From Meishania litoralis (GTDB lineage: Bacteria; Bacteroidota; Bacteroidia; Flavobacteriales; Flavobacteriaceae): DNA of 64,000 nucleotides. Location: contig NZ_JBHFPV010000001.1 of NCBI RefSeq assembly GCF_042611095.1, positions 682,001 through 746,000 on the forward strand, read 5' to 3'. Position numbers and translations under genes: made by a program. The notes under the pieces were generated by a model that worked only from the letters and a program-made list of their open reading frames with translations, was not told where the DNA came from and made no database searches. Shown piece by piece: positions 17,755-26,622 of this stretch (positions are counted from its first letter, which is position 1; every line of letters begins with the position of its first letter).

Positions 17755-17787
17755 AATGAGGGGAATATACGTAATATTCCCCTCATT
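17755..17787 (-). terminator. Perfect 14-bp hairpin after galE
   Basis: Arms 17755-17768 and 17774-17787 are exactly complementary (AATGAGGGGAATAT) around a 5-nt loop. On the minus strand it follows the galE stop and is trailed by a T-rich, not purely T, tract. It probably ends the DegT-galE transcript before the amidohydrolase. Confidence 0.65.
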
Positions 17788-17831
17788 ATCATAATTACCT
17801 TTAAATGGTCCTATTCTATTTCAAATGGGCG

Positions 17832-18848
17832 TCATCCCCGTATTTTCCGTTCCCAGTCCCATGCAGATTTCATTGCTTGGTCAAGGGTATACTCGGCCTT
17901 CCAACCCAAAACTTTGTTCGCCTTGGTCGTATCGGCATAAGCGGTAGTTATATCACCTGGCCGTCTTCCGACAATTTTGTAGTTCAGTTTTTTTCCCGAA
18001 ACCCGTTCAAAACTTCGAATGGCCTCCAAAACCGAACTTCCTTTGCCCGTGCCCACGTTGAAGACTTCATAGTTCTCTTTATTTTTGGCTTCTAAAAGTC
18101 TTTTTAGGGCGACCACATGGGCTTTTGCCAAATCGACCACATAAATATAGTCGCGTATGCATGTGCCATCTTCGGTCGGGTAATCATCACCAAAAACGGA
18201 TAACTGTTCTCTTAAGCCAACACCGGTTTGCGTAATAAACGGGACTAGATTTTGCGGAACGCCTATCGGCAGCTCCCCTATTTCGGTGCTCGGATGTGCC
18301 CCCATCGGATTAAAATAACGCAGCGCGATCGCATTCAAATTGGGGGTCACCTTACATGTATCGGCAATAATCTCTTCGCCCATCTGCTTTGTATTGCCAT
18401 AAGGAGATTCGGCCGGTTTGACGGGCGCATCCTCTGTAATCGGCATCTTATCGGCCTGACCGTAAACGGTACAGGAAGAACTGAAAATGAAGCTCGACTT
18501 ATCCTTTTTTTTCAGTTCCTTTAACAAATAAACAAGGGTGCCAATGTTATTTTCATAATACAGCAATGGTTTTTCAACACTTTCGCCAACGGCCTTGGAC
18601 GCCGCGAAATGGATAACGCCCTCGACATCATGGTGCCTTTTGAAAAAATCCTCGACTTTGGCTTTTTCCTTAAGATCCAGCTTTTCGAAAATCGGGGTCT
18701 TACCCGTAATGGCCGTAATTCCCTTCAATACATTTTCAGAAGAGTTCGAGCAATCGTCTATAATGACCACTTCGAAACCTTCGTTTTGCAATTCGACAAC
18801 TGTATGCGAGCCGATAAAGCCCAACCCGCCCGTAACAAGTATTTTCAT
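17832..18848 (-). CDS. galE: UDP-glucose 4-epimerase
   Basis: Extended short-chain dehydrogenase/reductase of 338 aa that interconverts UDP-glucose and UDP-galactose. The NAD-binding motif is GGLGFIG (7-13). The catalytic residues are Ser125 in SSSCTVYG and Tyr150/Lys154 in YGNTK. Later landmarks include RYFNPMGAHPS and GRRPGDI. The length is typical. It follows the DegT aminotransferase after 53 bp on the same strand, which fits production of sugar nucleotides for surface polysaccharide or LPS. Confidence 0.95.
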   Translation of the reverse strand: MKILVTGGLGFIGSHTVVELQNEGFEVVIIDDCSNSSENVLKGITAITGKTPIFEKLDLKEKAKVEDFFKRHHDVEGVIHFAASKAVGESVEKPLLYYENNIGTLVYLLKELKKKDKSSFIFSSSCTVYGQADKMPITEDAPVKPAESPYGNTKQMGEEIIADTCKVTPNLNAIALRYFNPMGAHPSTEIGELPIGVPQNLVPFITQTGVGLREQLSVFGDDYPTEDGTCIRDYIYVVDLAKAHVVALKRLLEAKNKENYEVFNVGTGKGSSVLEAIRSFERVSGKKLNYKIVGRRPGDITTAYADTTKANKVLGWKAEYTLDQAMKSAWDWERKIRG

Positions 18849-18901
18849 TTAATTATAATCTTTGGTTAGTGTACGAACGTCAAAATTAGCAATATCGTTT
18901 A

Positions 18902-20056
18902 TCACGCATTGACAAAACCGATGACCGTAGATGAAATAAAGGCAATCTGCTCATCATCAAGCTCGGTATGCATCGGCAACGAGATGACCTCTTCGACCAA
19001 CTGATTGGTAACCGCGAAATCTTTTTCATCATATCTAGTGTCGGCATAAGCCTTTTGCCTGTGCAAGGGTATCGGGTAGTATACACCGCACGGAATATTT
19101 TTCTCGCCCAGATGTGTGACCAAGGCATCCCTTTTTCCATTGGTTATCCGTAAGGTGTACTGATGAAAAACATGGCAATCACATGTATCGTTACCATCTT
19201 TGCAGGTGTGGTTTGTTCTGGGCAACACTATGTTTTCCTGACCGTAAAAAGCGGCCGAATACTTGTCTGCGGCTTCCCTTCTACGGTTGCAATATTCATC
19301 CAATTTTGGCAATTTGGCCCTTAAAACGGCGGCTTGAATCGAATCTAAACGTGAGTTTACGCCCACGACATCGTGATGGTACCTTTCATACATGCCATGG
19401 TTCACGATTCCTCTTAACCTATGTGCAAGGGTATCATCATTGGTGAAAATAGCCCCTCCATCTCCATAGCAACCCAGATTTTTAGACGGAAAGAATGAAG
19501 TCGCACCGACGTGGCCCATGGCACCTGATTTTTGTTTATCGCCATTTTTAAAAGTATAGCTGGCACCTATGGCCTGGGCATTATCTTCAATGACATAAAG
19601 ATCATGCTTTTCGGCAAGTGCCAAAATTGCATCCATATCGGCACATTGGCCAAATAGATGAACAGGCACGATTGCTTTTGTCTTTGGTGTAATTGATCTT
19701 TCTACAGCGGCCAAATCGATATTGAAAGTCTCGGGATCCACATCGACAAGAACCGGGGTCAATTGCAAAAGGGCGATTACCTCGACCGTTGCGGCAAAGG
19801 TAAAATCAGCGGTAATGACCTCGTCGCCCGGCTTCAAACCCAACCCCATCATGGCAATCTGTAGGGCATCGGTACCGTTAGCGCACGGAATAACATGTTT
19901 GACCCCCAAATAATCTTCAAGTTCTTTTTGAAAAGCATGTACTTCCGGTCCATTGATAAAGGCCGATGTTTCCATTATATTGACCAGTGCGGAATTGATT
20001 TGGTCTTTTATTCCCTCATATTGGCCGCCCAAATCGACCATCTGGATTTTTCTCAT
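18902..20056 (-). CDS. DegT/DnrJ/EryC1/StrS family sugar aminotransferase
   Basis: PLP-dependent enzyme of 384 aa that aminates keto-sugars bound to a nucleotide. The Schiff-base lysine is Lys192 in FFPSKNLG, with the cofactor Asp158 in IEDNAQA. GTDAL (61-65) binds phosphate. The C-terminal domain shows PIPLHRQ and SLPMHTEL. A Cys-containing insert with Cys285, Cys292 and Cys294 lies before HVFHQYT. I recall similar cysteines in some homologues, but not in most. Together with galE it points to envelope-polysaccharide biosynthesis. The exact sugar product cannot be decided. Confidence 0.9.
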   Translation of the reverse strand: MRKIQMVDLGGQYEGIKDQINSALVNIMETSAFINGPEVHAFQKELEDYLGVKHVIPCANGTDALQIAMMGLGLKPGDEVITADFTFAATVEVIALLQLTPVLVDVDPETFNIDLAAVERSITPKTKAIVPVHLFGQCADMDAILALAEKHDLYVIEDNAQAIGASYTFKNGDKQKSGAMGHVGATSFFPSKNLGCYGDGGAIFTNDDTLAHRLRGIVNHGMYERYHHDVVGVNSRLDSIQAAVLRAKLPKLDEYCNRRREAADKYSAAFYGQENIVLPRTNHTCKDGNDTCDCHVFHQYTLRITNGKRDALVTHLGEKNIPCGVYYPIPLHRQKAYADTRYDEKDFAVTNQLVEEVISLPMHTELDDEQIAFISSTVIGFVNA

Positions 20057-20148
20057 CGCGAATTTTAAACAAGTTTCGACACAAAAATACGAAACGGCGA
20101 ACTATGATTTCTTTAAAGAAACGTAATTTAGCCCCAAACGATACTTAG

Positions 20149-21384
20149 GTGCAATTTGTCTATAATTTTGTAGCGCTCATCAGCTGGTTCTTTTTAAAAG
20201 CGGTGGCACTTTTCAACCCAAAGATCAGGCTTTTCGTTCAAGGCAGAAAAAATGTCATTCCGACCTTAAAGAATGCCATTTCAGGATCCGATGAAATTAT
20301 ATGGGTACACGTCGCATCATTGGGAGAGTTCGAACAAGGGCTTCCAATAATGGAGAAATTACGCACCGAATTTCCAACGTATAAAATATTGGTAAGTTTT
20401 TTTTCCCCATCGGGATATGAAATCAAAAAAGATACCCGGGTCGCAGACCTGACCACATATCTTCCTATCGATACGGCCAAAAATGCCACTCTTTTTTTAG
20501 AATTTGCCCGTCCTAAATTGGCCATATTCATCAAATATGAAATCTGGCCGAACTATTTGAAAGAACTAAACAAGAGACAGATCCCGACCATTTTGGCCTC
20601 CGCTATATTCAAACAGAACCAAATATATTTTAAATGGTACGGTGGCTTTATGCGCGACACCCTGAGAACCTTTTCGCATATTTTTCTACAGGACGATTCG
20701 TCAGCCCGATTGCTCGAATCTATAGGAATAAAAAATACAACCGTTAGCGGTGACACGCGCCTCGATAGGGTTTCAGAAATTTTGGAACGCGATAACCGGC
20801 TTTCTTTTCTAGAGCAATTCAAAAAGAACCGTCTGTGCTTTGTGGCAGGAAGCACCTGGCCAGAAGATGAGGCTATTCTTGTCGATTACATAAACAACGC
20901 GCCCAAGGGCCTTAAGTATGTCTTGGCACCCCATAAAATCGAAAACAACAAAATATTGGGGCTGACCGGGGCGATTTCGAAGAAAACGGTACGCTATTCA
21001 AAATTTGATGAAAATACCATTGCCGACTTTGAGGTACTCATTATTGACCATATCGGACTGCTGACCAAAATATATAGCTATGCGGATATTGCCTACGTGG
21101 GCGGGGGTTTTGCCACAGGTCTTCACAATACCCTTGAACCTGCCGTTTTTGGAATTCCTGTAATTGTCGGCCCTAATTACCATGGTTTCAAGGAGGCCGA
21201 AGATCTAGTGGCCAAAAAAGGGATTCTATCGGTCGCCGATAGCTTTCAGTTCAGTGAACTGATGAAAAAATTGCTCGACGATGTAGGACTTCGTTCAAAA
21301 AGCGGAACCATAAACGCATCCTATATTTCCAAAAACAAGGGCGCAAGCATCCAGATTATTGAGTACATCCGTAAATTACTCTGA
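20149..21384 (+). CDS. waaA: 3-deoxy-D-manno-octulosonic acid transferase
   Basis: Inner-membrane-anchored glycosyltransferase of 411 aa that adds Kdo to lipid A. The start used is GTG, giving MQFVYNF and an N-terminal membrane anchor. The glycosyltransferase N domain shows HVASLGEFEQG (with the essential GE) and FFSPSGYE. The C-terminal half has KYVLAPHKIE and the nucleotide-sugar binding part YVGGGFATGLHNTLEPAVFG. It reads divergently from the DegT-galE genes, so this stretch holds several envelope-sugar functions. Confidence 0.95.
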   Translation: MQFVYNFVALISWFFLKAVALFNPKIRLFVQGRKNVIPTLKNAISGSDEIIWVHVASLGEFEQGLPIMEKLRTEFPTYKILVSFFSPSGYEIKKDTRVADLTTYLPIDTAKNATLFLEFARPKLAIFIKYEIWPNYLKELNKRQIPTILASAIFKQNQIYFKWYGGFMRDTLRTFSHIFLQDDSSARLLESIGIKNTTVSGDTRLDRVSEILERDNRLSFLEQFKKNRLCFVAGSTWPEDEAILVDYINNAPKGLKYVLAPHKIENNKILGLTGAISKKTVRYSKFDENTIADFEVLIIDHIGLLTKIYSYADIAYVGGGFATGLHNTLEPAVFGIPVIVGPNYHGFKEAEDLVAKKGILSVADSFQFSELMKKLLDDVGLRSKSGTINASYISKNKGASIQIIEYIRKLL

Positions 21385-21401
21385 ACCTGTTTTGCCCTGA
21401 T

Positions 21402-21647
21402 ATGAATTTTTTTAGGATCATCCTACTTTCGGCCATATGCCACACTTTTATTTCTTGTCGCGAAACTTTGGGAGAACAACACCAAGATTCTAGAAAAGAA
21501 CAATCGGTTCCATCATACGATTCGGTGCAATTGCGAAAAACACCTGACGTTGACAAGTCACGTGATTCTGACGATACCAAACCTAAGAAACCTTTACGGT
21601 CTAAAAAACGTGATACACTAAAACCATTGCAGGCGAAACTGCAATAA
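21402..21647 (+). CDS. Small putative lipoprotein, Lys/Asp-rich (81 aa)
   Basis: Short protein with a hydrophobic leader and a Cys at about residue 19 (HTFISCRE), a plausible though weak lipobox. The mature part is highly charged and apparently disordered (DTKPKKPLRSKKRD). It starts 17 bp after waaA on the same strand and may be cotranscribed. No family is recognised. The composition, with few aromatic residues and many repeats of charged residues, lowers certainty that it is a folded protein. Confidence 0.5.
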   Translation: MNFFRIILLSAICHTFISCRETLGEQHQDSRKEQSVPSYDSVQLRKTPDVDKSRDSDDTKPKKPLRSKKRDTLKPLQAKLQ

Positions 21648-21707
21648 AATGACTTGAGTTCGTTTGTCGATTTTTGTTAGCTTTACAAAAACCAACAAAC
21701 CATCTCA

Positions 21708-23030
21708 ATGAATTCCAAGATTTTAAGAATTTCCATGATCGCTGCACTAGCAGGATTTTTGTTCGGATTCGACACCGTAGTTATCTCAGGGGCGGAGAAA
21801 AAATTGCAACTCCTTTGGAACTCCTCAGATGCCTTTCATGGTACGGTCGTAATCGGAATGGCCCTTTTCGGCACGATAGTAGGAGCCGTATTCGGTGGCT
21901 TTCCTACCAATAAAATAGGTCGAAAAAATACACTAATTTGGATTGGAATACTTTTTACGGTCTCGGCAATTGGTTCTGCATTCGCAAATGATCCTTATAC
22001 TTTTGCCATCGCAAGGTTTATCGGAGGTCTGGGAATCGGGGCCTCGACCGTTGCGGCACCCGCCTACATCTCGGAAATTGCCCCCGCCGAACATCGTGGC
22101 AGACTGGTCGGCCTATATCAGTTTATGTTGGTATTCGGTATTTTGATGGCATTCGTTTCGAATTATGCCCTGAGTGATATGGGTGATGATGATTGGCGGT
22201 GGATGGTCGGGGTAGAAGCCTTCCCGGCGATTATCTATACTATGTTCGTCTTCACTGTGCCCAAAAGTCCGCGTTGGCTTTTGACCAAAAACAGAATTCA
22301 CGAGGCACGCGAAATTCTTGCCGCGACAAATCCTGAATTGACGGTAGAAGCTTTACAAACTAGTATGGATGCCACACAAGGAAAGCATGAAAACTCCGAA
22401 AGCATTTTCATGAAGAAATATCGATTTCCCTTGATATTGGCATTTTTGATCGCTTTTTTCAACCAATTTTCGGGCATCAACGCATTTTTGTACTATGCCC
22501 CACGAATTTTTGAATCGGCCGGATTGGGTGAAAGCACTGCACTATTAAGCAGTATCGGTATCGGAATTACCAATCTGTTATTTACTTTGGTCGGCATATT
22601 CTTGATCGACAGGTTGGGCCGAAAACAATTAATGTATATAGGTTCGGTAGGGTACATCGTATCGTTATCATTGGTATCGGCCGCCTTTATCTTGGAGTGG
22701 AGCGGACTAGCGGTACCCATTTTTCTTTTTCTTTTCATTGCTTCTCATGCAATTGGCCAGGGGGCTGTTATCTGGGTATTCATTTCAGAAATATTTCCGA
22801 ACCACCTTAGAGGTTCGGGACAATCATTCGGCAGTTCAACACATTGGGTACTAGCTTGGCTCATACCTTCATCAATTCCATTTTTGTTCGGGTGGATAGG
22901 CCCAGGGCCCGTGTTCGCCTTTTTTGCCTTTATGATGGTGCTCCAATTATTGTTCGTTCGTTTCATGATGCCAGAGACCAAGGGCGTTTCTTTAGAGGCC
23001 CTTACCAAGAAATTGATCAAAGGAGAATGA
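21708..23030 (+). CDS. Sugar porter family MFS transporter
   Basis: Protein of 440 aa with 12 predicted membrane helices, of the sugar porter family (glucose/xylose-type facilitators or proton symporters). Signature blocks are FGFDTVVISGAE in helix 1, the loop NKIGRKNTL, PKSPRWLL at the end of helix 6, QFSGINAFLYYAP in helix 7, DRLGRKQLM in the second half, and PETKGVSLE at the C terminus. It is a single-gene unit between waaA and a small peptide gene. A hexose or pentose substrate is likely but not determined. Confidence 0.93.
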   Translation: MNSKILRISMIAALAGFLFGFDTVVISGAEKKLQLLWNSSDAFHGTVVIGMALFGTIVGAVFGGFPTNKIGRKNTLIWIGILFTVSAIGSAFANDPYTFAIARFIGGLGIGASTVAAPAYISEIAPAEHRGRLVGLYQFMLVFGILMAFVSNYALSDMGDDDWRWMVGVEAFPAIIYTMFVFTVPKSPRWLLTKNRIHEAREILAATNPELTVEALQTSMDATQGKHENSESIFMKKYRFPLILAFLIAFFNQFSGINAFLYYAPRIFESAGLGESTALLSSIGIGITNLLFTLVGIFLIDRLGRKQLMYIGSVGYIVSLSLVSAAFILEWSGLAVPIFLFLFIASHAIGQGAVIWVFISEIFPNHLRGSGQSFGSSTHWVLAWLIPSSIPFLFGWIGPGPVFAFFAFMMVLQLLFVRFMMPETKGVSLEALTKKLIKGE

Positions 23031-23059
23031 TAGACCAAGGTCTTTAAGCTTAACGGCTT

Positions 23060-23124
23060 GTCGATTATTTCGACCTTTTATCGCCTGAACACACTAATTA
23101 TGAAGCTGTTAGTCGAAATAATTG
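23060..23124. repeat. Inverted repeat GTCGA..AATAAT upstream of small peptide gene
   Basis: GTCGATTATTTCGAC (23060-23074) is itself an inverted repeat. Bases 23062-23074 also pair with 23112-23124 with one mismatch. The structure lies between the MFS gene and the 42-codon gene. It could be an operator or an attenuating hairpin. Confidence 0.45.
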
Positions 23125-23182
23125 TTGAAAAATCCTATTATTCGACTTCAAATCACTACATTTAAGGTAAATAATAATAATC

Positions 23183-23311
23183 ATGGAACAGGAAATTACC
23201 TTCGGCGCAAGGTTATTGAACGGTTTCTTAAGTGTAATGGTGGTCGTTTTGGTAGGTATTTTACTTGCCGTTGTCGTTAGCCTTATACTTTGGGCGTTCG
23301 GTTTCTTTTAG
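23183..23311 (+). CDS. 42-residue single-pass membrane peptide
   Basis: An open frame of 42 codons plus stop. An amphipathic start (MEQEITFGARLL) is followed by a hydrophobic helix (about residues 15-42, MVVVLVGILLAVVVSLILW). It is followed about 70 bp downstream by a strong terminator, which is consistent with a dedicated short transcript. The clean charge/hydrophobic pattern, the ATG start and the terminator support a real gene. I recall similar 40-residue membrane peptides in Flavobacteriia without known role. It is below the length cut-off of many gene callers. Confidence 0.55.
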   Translation: MEQEITFGARLLNGFLSVMVVVLVGILLAVVVSLILWAFGFF

Positions 23312-23383
23312 AAAATGCCGTATTAATTTCCCCAAATTTTGTGCCCCTATTTATTGTTTACCATTTTGATTTTGACAAGTACC

Positions 23384-23412
23384 AAAAAAGCCCCTTATCG
23401 GGGCTTTTTTTA
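23384..23412 (+). terminator. Bidirectional rho-independent terminator
   Basis: AAAAAAGCCCC-TTAT-CGGGGCTTTTTTT: a GC-rich stem flanked by A- and T-runs. It ends the plus-strand small peptide transcript and also the converging minus-strand gene at 23433. Confidence 0.88.
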
Positions 23413-23432
23413 GTCTGTTCCAATCATTAAAA

Positions 23433-23657
23433 CTAATCTACGGTAAGCCTGCCGTTTAACCGTTTATCAATTTTCTTTTTCTTTACGGTTATTCTTTTCA
23501 TGAGATCCATCAACTTCTCATCTTTGGTCTCCTTATATACCTCGTTGATCTTCAATATTAAATCCTTGGCTTCCCGAGAAGCCGTTACCCTATCGCTAGT
23601 AGACATATTGCTCATTTTCCTACTCTCGAATTCCAGGGCCAATTCTGTAAAATCCAT
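23433..23657 (-). CDS. Small conserved hypothetical protein (74 aa)
   Basis: Helical, basic protein (KRITVKKKKIDKRLNGRL) with MDFTELALEFESRKMSN at its start. No signal peptide or cysteine is present. I recall small proteins of this type as conserved hypotheticals in Flavobacteriia, with no function that I know. It is monocistronic and bounded downstream by the shared terminator at 23384-23412. Its composition would suit nucleic-acid or ribosome association, but that is speculation. Confidence 0.6.
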   Translation of the reverse strand: MDFTELALEFESRKMSNMSTSDRVTASREAKDLILKINEVYKETKDEKLMDLMKRITVKKKKIDKRLNGRLTVD

Positions 23658-24209
23658 GCTTGTTTTTATGCTAAGATACTTTAAACCAATAGGTTTAAGG
23701 TCCAGTATCCATTGTTAATCCTTATTAAATAATCAGCTTTCTATATTTGTGAAAACTTTAATATGCACAATATAGTAAGTGAAATCTTAAATTTAAATTA
23801 AATCATAACATTTTAATAAAAAAATAATCGAAACAGAAACACTTCCCGACATATAGGTCTATCTAACCAATCGGATCCGTACTAACTTTTTCGCGATACC
23901 CGATGTAACAAAGATTTTATAACGAAGATGCAAGAAGTTATGATAAGGGCATTTACGTACATATTAAAGCAACCGCGCTACATCATTACTTAAATACACT
24001 ACCTTTCAATGTTATGAATGGTTTGTAACGGCAATAGCCATTGGTTCAAATAGTATTCGCCAGGTAAAACTTCCCTTTCATGACATTTTGTTTCTAATCA
24101 CCCACTAACTTGAACTATGCGTATTTATGAACCTGTAAATTGAATTACTCTTGGTTATTAATTAAAGCACTTCAAGCCCAGGGCCCAAATAAAATATAAT
24201 ATGGTTTTG
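23658..24209. other. Long AT-rich intergenic region without recognisable gene
   Basis: About 550 bp between two divergent genes. The longest plus-strand ATG frames that I read are only about 12-21 codons. A perfect TAnnTTTG-type box, TATATTTG, lies at 23742-23749 on the plus strand with no ORF after it. I see no tRNA, riboswitch or repeat. It may contain an sRNA or a long leader of msrB. Confidence 0.4.
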
Positions 24210-24232
24210 ATAGTATATTTGTATAATACTAT
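24210..24232 (+). promoter_or_regulatory. msrB promoter box inside a palindrome
   Basis: ATAGTAT-N9-ATACTAT is a perfect 7-bp-arm inverted repeat. TATATTTG (24214-24221), an exact Bacteroidota -7 motif, lies within it. It is 13 bp before the msrB start codon. A repressor bound here would block the promoter. No TTG is seen at the standard spacing. Confidence 0.5.
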
Positions 24233-24244
24233 AAAGATCGAAGC

Positions 24245-24694
24245 ATGTTAACTTGGAAAGACATTATACACTTTACGGTTAGTGGAAACCCAAAACCTGA
24301 TCGAAGGGTTGAAAAGACCGAAGAGGAGTGGAGGGCGATATTGACTCCCGAACAATTCAGAATCACGCGAAAGGCTGGAACCGAAGTACCTCACAGTGGC
24401 GCACTATGCAGCAGATATGATGCCGGAAGATACAACTGTGTATGCTGTGGCACCCCTTTGTTCGATTCGACGATAAAGTTCGATTCAGGCACGGGTTGGC
24501 CAAGTTTTACCCAACCCATGAAAGAAAACGCGATCAAGTATATCAAGGACAGTTCATTTGGCATGGTTCGTGTCGAGGTTCAATGCAACACGTGTGACGC
24601 CCATCAAGGCCATGTCTTTCCAGATGGCCCGGAACCCAGTGGTCTAAGATATTGCATCAACTCCGAGTCGTTGATACTCCAGACGGATGCATAA
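24245..24694 (+). CDS. msrB: Peptide-methionine (R)-S-oxide reductase MsrB
   Basis: Protein of 149 aa that reduces methionine-R-sulfoxide in proteins. The zinc site is two CxxC pairs, Cys65/Cys68 (CVCC) and Cys114/Cys117 (CNTC). The catalytic cysteine is Cys137 in RYCINS, and GTGWPSF and HQGHVF are intact. Cys55 may be the resolving cysteine. It has no signal peptide, so it acts in the cytoplasm. It heads the cluster msrB-selO-(90 aa)-msrA, which groups both stereospecific reductases with the redox-linked AMPylase. Confidence 0.96.
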   Translation: MLTWKDIIHFTVSGNPKPDRRVEKTEEEWRAILTPEQFRITRKAGTEVPHSGALCSRYDAGRYNCVCCGTPLFDSTIKFDSGTGWPSFTQPMKENAIKYIKDSSFGMVRVEVQCNTCDAHQGHVFPDGPEPSGLRYCINSESLILQTDA

Positions 24695-24727
24695 AAAGCG
24701 CTTTAATATAACCAAAGGGGCATCATT

Positions 24728-26296
24728 TTGACTTTAAGTTTAAAAATAAACGACCGTTTGACCAAAGAGTTGCCTGCCGACCCTATTAAAGAAAATGTAA
24801 GAAGACAGGTAAAGGAATCTTGCTTTTCTTATGTTAAGCCAAAAAAACCTGGCAATCCGTTTCTTTTACATACATCTCCCGAAATGATCGGAGCACTAGG
24901 TCTTTCGGATGCAGATAGCAGTTCAAAAGATTTTTTGGAAGTATTTACAGGCTCGCAGATTTTGCCGAAAACCAATCCCTACGCCATGTGCTATGGCGGA
25001 CATCAATTCGGCAATTGGGCCGGACAATTAGGTGATGGAAGAGCTATCAATCTTGCCGAAATAGAACACGACGACAAACGCTGGGCATTACAATTGAAAG
25101 GTGCAGGCGAAACTCCGTATTCACGCTCTGCAGATGGCCTTGCAGTGCTTCGCTCCTCCATTCGAGAGTATCTGTGCAGTGAGGCCATGCACCATTTAGG
25201 AGTTCCAACGACTCGCGCATTGTCCTTGGCACTTTCAGGGGATCAAGTATTGCGCGACGTCATGTACGATGGAAACCCTGCTTATGAAAAAGGAGCCATT
25301 GTTACCAGGGTCGCCCCATCATTTCTGCGTTTCGGAAGTTATGAGATTTTTTCGGCAAGAGGAGATAAGAAGACATTGAAGACATTGGTCGATTACACCA
25401 TACGCAACCACTATTCCCATCTCGGGAAACCTTCAAAAAAAGCATATGTCAATTTTCTCAAGGAAGTGGCCATCAAGAGCTTGAAAATGGTCATTCATTG
25501 GCAAAGGGTAGGTTTTGTGCACGGCGTTATAAACACTGACAACATGTCGATTTTAGGACTCACCATAGATTATGGCCCTTACGGATGGTTGGAAGGTTAC
25601 GATCATGGATGGACACCTAATACCACAGACAGGGCAAACAAACGATATCGTTACGGCGCCCAGCCTCAAATCGTGCTATGGAATCTATTTCAACTGGCCA
25701 ACGCCCTCTATCCTTTAATCGAACAAGCCGAACCCCTTGAAACCATATTGAAAGAATATCAGGAAGAACTTGATGCAGCCCATTTAGCGATGATGCGGTC
25801 TAAACTCGGATTACAACTAGAAAACAATTCTGATATTATGCTAATTGAGGTTTTGGAGAAGATGATGCAGCGTTCTGAGACCGATATGACCATTTTTTTT
25901 AGAAATCTGGCCAATCTTGAAAAAGGCGCTTATGAAAATTGGTTTCCCGTGGTGAAAAAGGCTTTTTATAGACCCGAAGAAATAAGAGATCGAATAAAAG
26001 AAGAATGGTTTGATTGGTTTAAAAACTATGCCGAAAGGTTATCCTTGGAAAAATTAGGCGATAATCAACGTAAAATTGAAATGAACAAGGTCAACCCCAA
26101 ATATGTTCTGCGCAATTACATGGCCCAATTAGCGATTGATGAAGCCGACAAAGGAAGTTATGGACTGATTGAAGAGCTATTCGTGTTACTGAAAAAACCC
26201 TATGATGAACAGCCGGGCAAAGAAAAATGGTTTGCCAAACGGCCCGAATGGGCTAGACACAAGGTAGGATGCTCCATGCTTTCCTGTAGCTCTTGA
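24728..26296 (+). CDS. selO: Protein adenylyltransferase SelO (YdiU/UPF0061)
   Basis: Pseudokinase-fold enzyme of 522 aa that transfers AMP to protein Ser/Thr/Tyr residues. E. coli SelO modifies proteins linked to redox balance. Landmarks are YAMCYGGHQFGNWAGQLGDGRA, QLKGAGETPYSR, and the catalytic/metal block HGVINTDNMSILG followed by IDYGPYGW. The C terminus ends in a Cys pair (GCSMLSCSS); the last Cys takes the position of selenocysteine in eukaryotic SELENOO. The start is TTG, 33 bp after msrB. Its placement between msrB and msrA fits a role in oxidative stress. Confidence 0.94.
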   Translation: MTLSLKINDRLTKELPADPIKENVRRQVKESCFSYVKPKKPGNPFLLHTSPEMIGALGLSDADSSSKDFLEVFTGSQILPKTNPYAMCYGGHQFGNWAGQLGDGRAINLAEIEHDDKRWALQLKGAGETPYSRSADGLAVLRSSIREYLCSEAMHHLGVPTTRALSLALSGDQVLRDVMYDGNPAYEKGAIVTRVAPSFLRFGSYEIFSARGDKKTLKTLVDYTIRNHYSHLGKPSKKAYVNFLKEVAIKSLKMVIHWQRVGFVHGVINTDNMSILGLTIDYGPYGWLEGYDHGWTPNTTDRANKRYRYGAQPQIVLWNLFQLANALYPLIEQAEPLETILKEYQEELDAAHLAMMRSKLGLQLENNSDIMLIEVLEKMMQRSETDMTIFFRNLANLEKGAYENWFPVVKKAFYRPEEIRDRIKEEWFDWFKNYAERLSLEKLGDNQRKIEMNKVNPKYVLRNYMAQLAIDEADKGSYGLIEELFVLLKKPYDEQPGKEKWFAKRPEWARHKVGCSMLSCSS

Positions 26297-26328
26297 AAAA
26301 TTATCGGCCAAACCTTATGGTGTAAATA

Positions 26329-26601
26329 ATGAACGAATCGGTTCTAAATATGATGGATAAAATACCCGAAGGTTATTCAGAAGGTATTTATTGCGGTACC
26401 AAATATGGAATAACAAAAACCTTTTTCAATAAGGGCAAATCACTTAAAATTTTTGGCAAGGCCCTGGGAGGATCTGATTTTGTAAGTTTCAATTATTATT
26501 TCATAAAAAATGAAGGTTTATTAAAGCCATGTGAGATGCCTGAATCAAAAGTCATTGATTTTCTTCAAAAATTGATGCTTACGCCTGACAAGGAACAATG
26601 A
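26329..26601 (+). CDS. Small protein of the msr cluster (90 aa)
   Basis: Soluble protein starting MNESVLNMMDKIPEGYSEG, with tyrosine- and glycine-rich strands (GTKYGITKTFF, ALGGSDFVSFNYYF) and the tail KPCEMPESKVIDFL. I recall homologues in Bacteroidota that are annotated as peptide methionine sulfoxide reductase because of their neighbourhood, although the fold is not MsrA or MsrB. One cysteine (in KPCEMPE) could be functional. It lies 32 bp after selO and before msrA. An accessory redox role is inferred from context. Confidence 0.7.
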   Translation: MNESVLNMMDKIPEGYSEGIYCGTKYGITKTFFNKGKSLKIFGKALGGSDFVSFNYYFIKNEGLLKPCEMPESKVIDFLQKLMLTPDKEQ

Positions 26602-26622
26602 GCCATAAATAATCGCTTTGAA

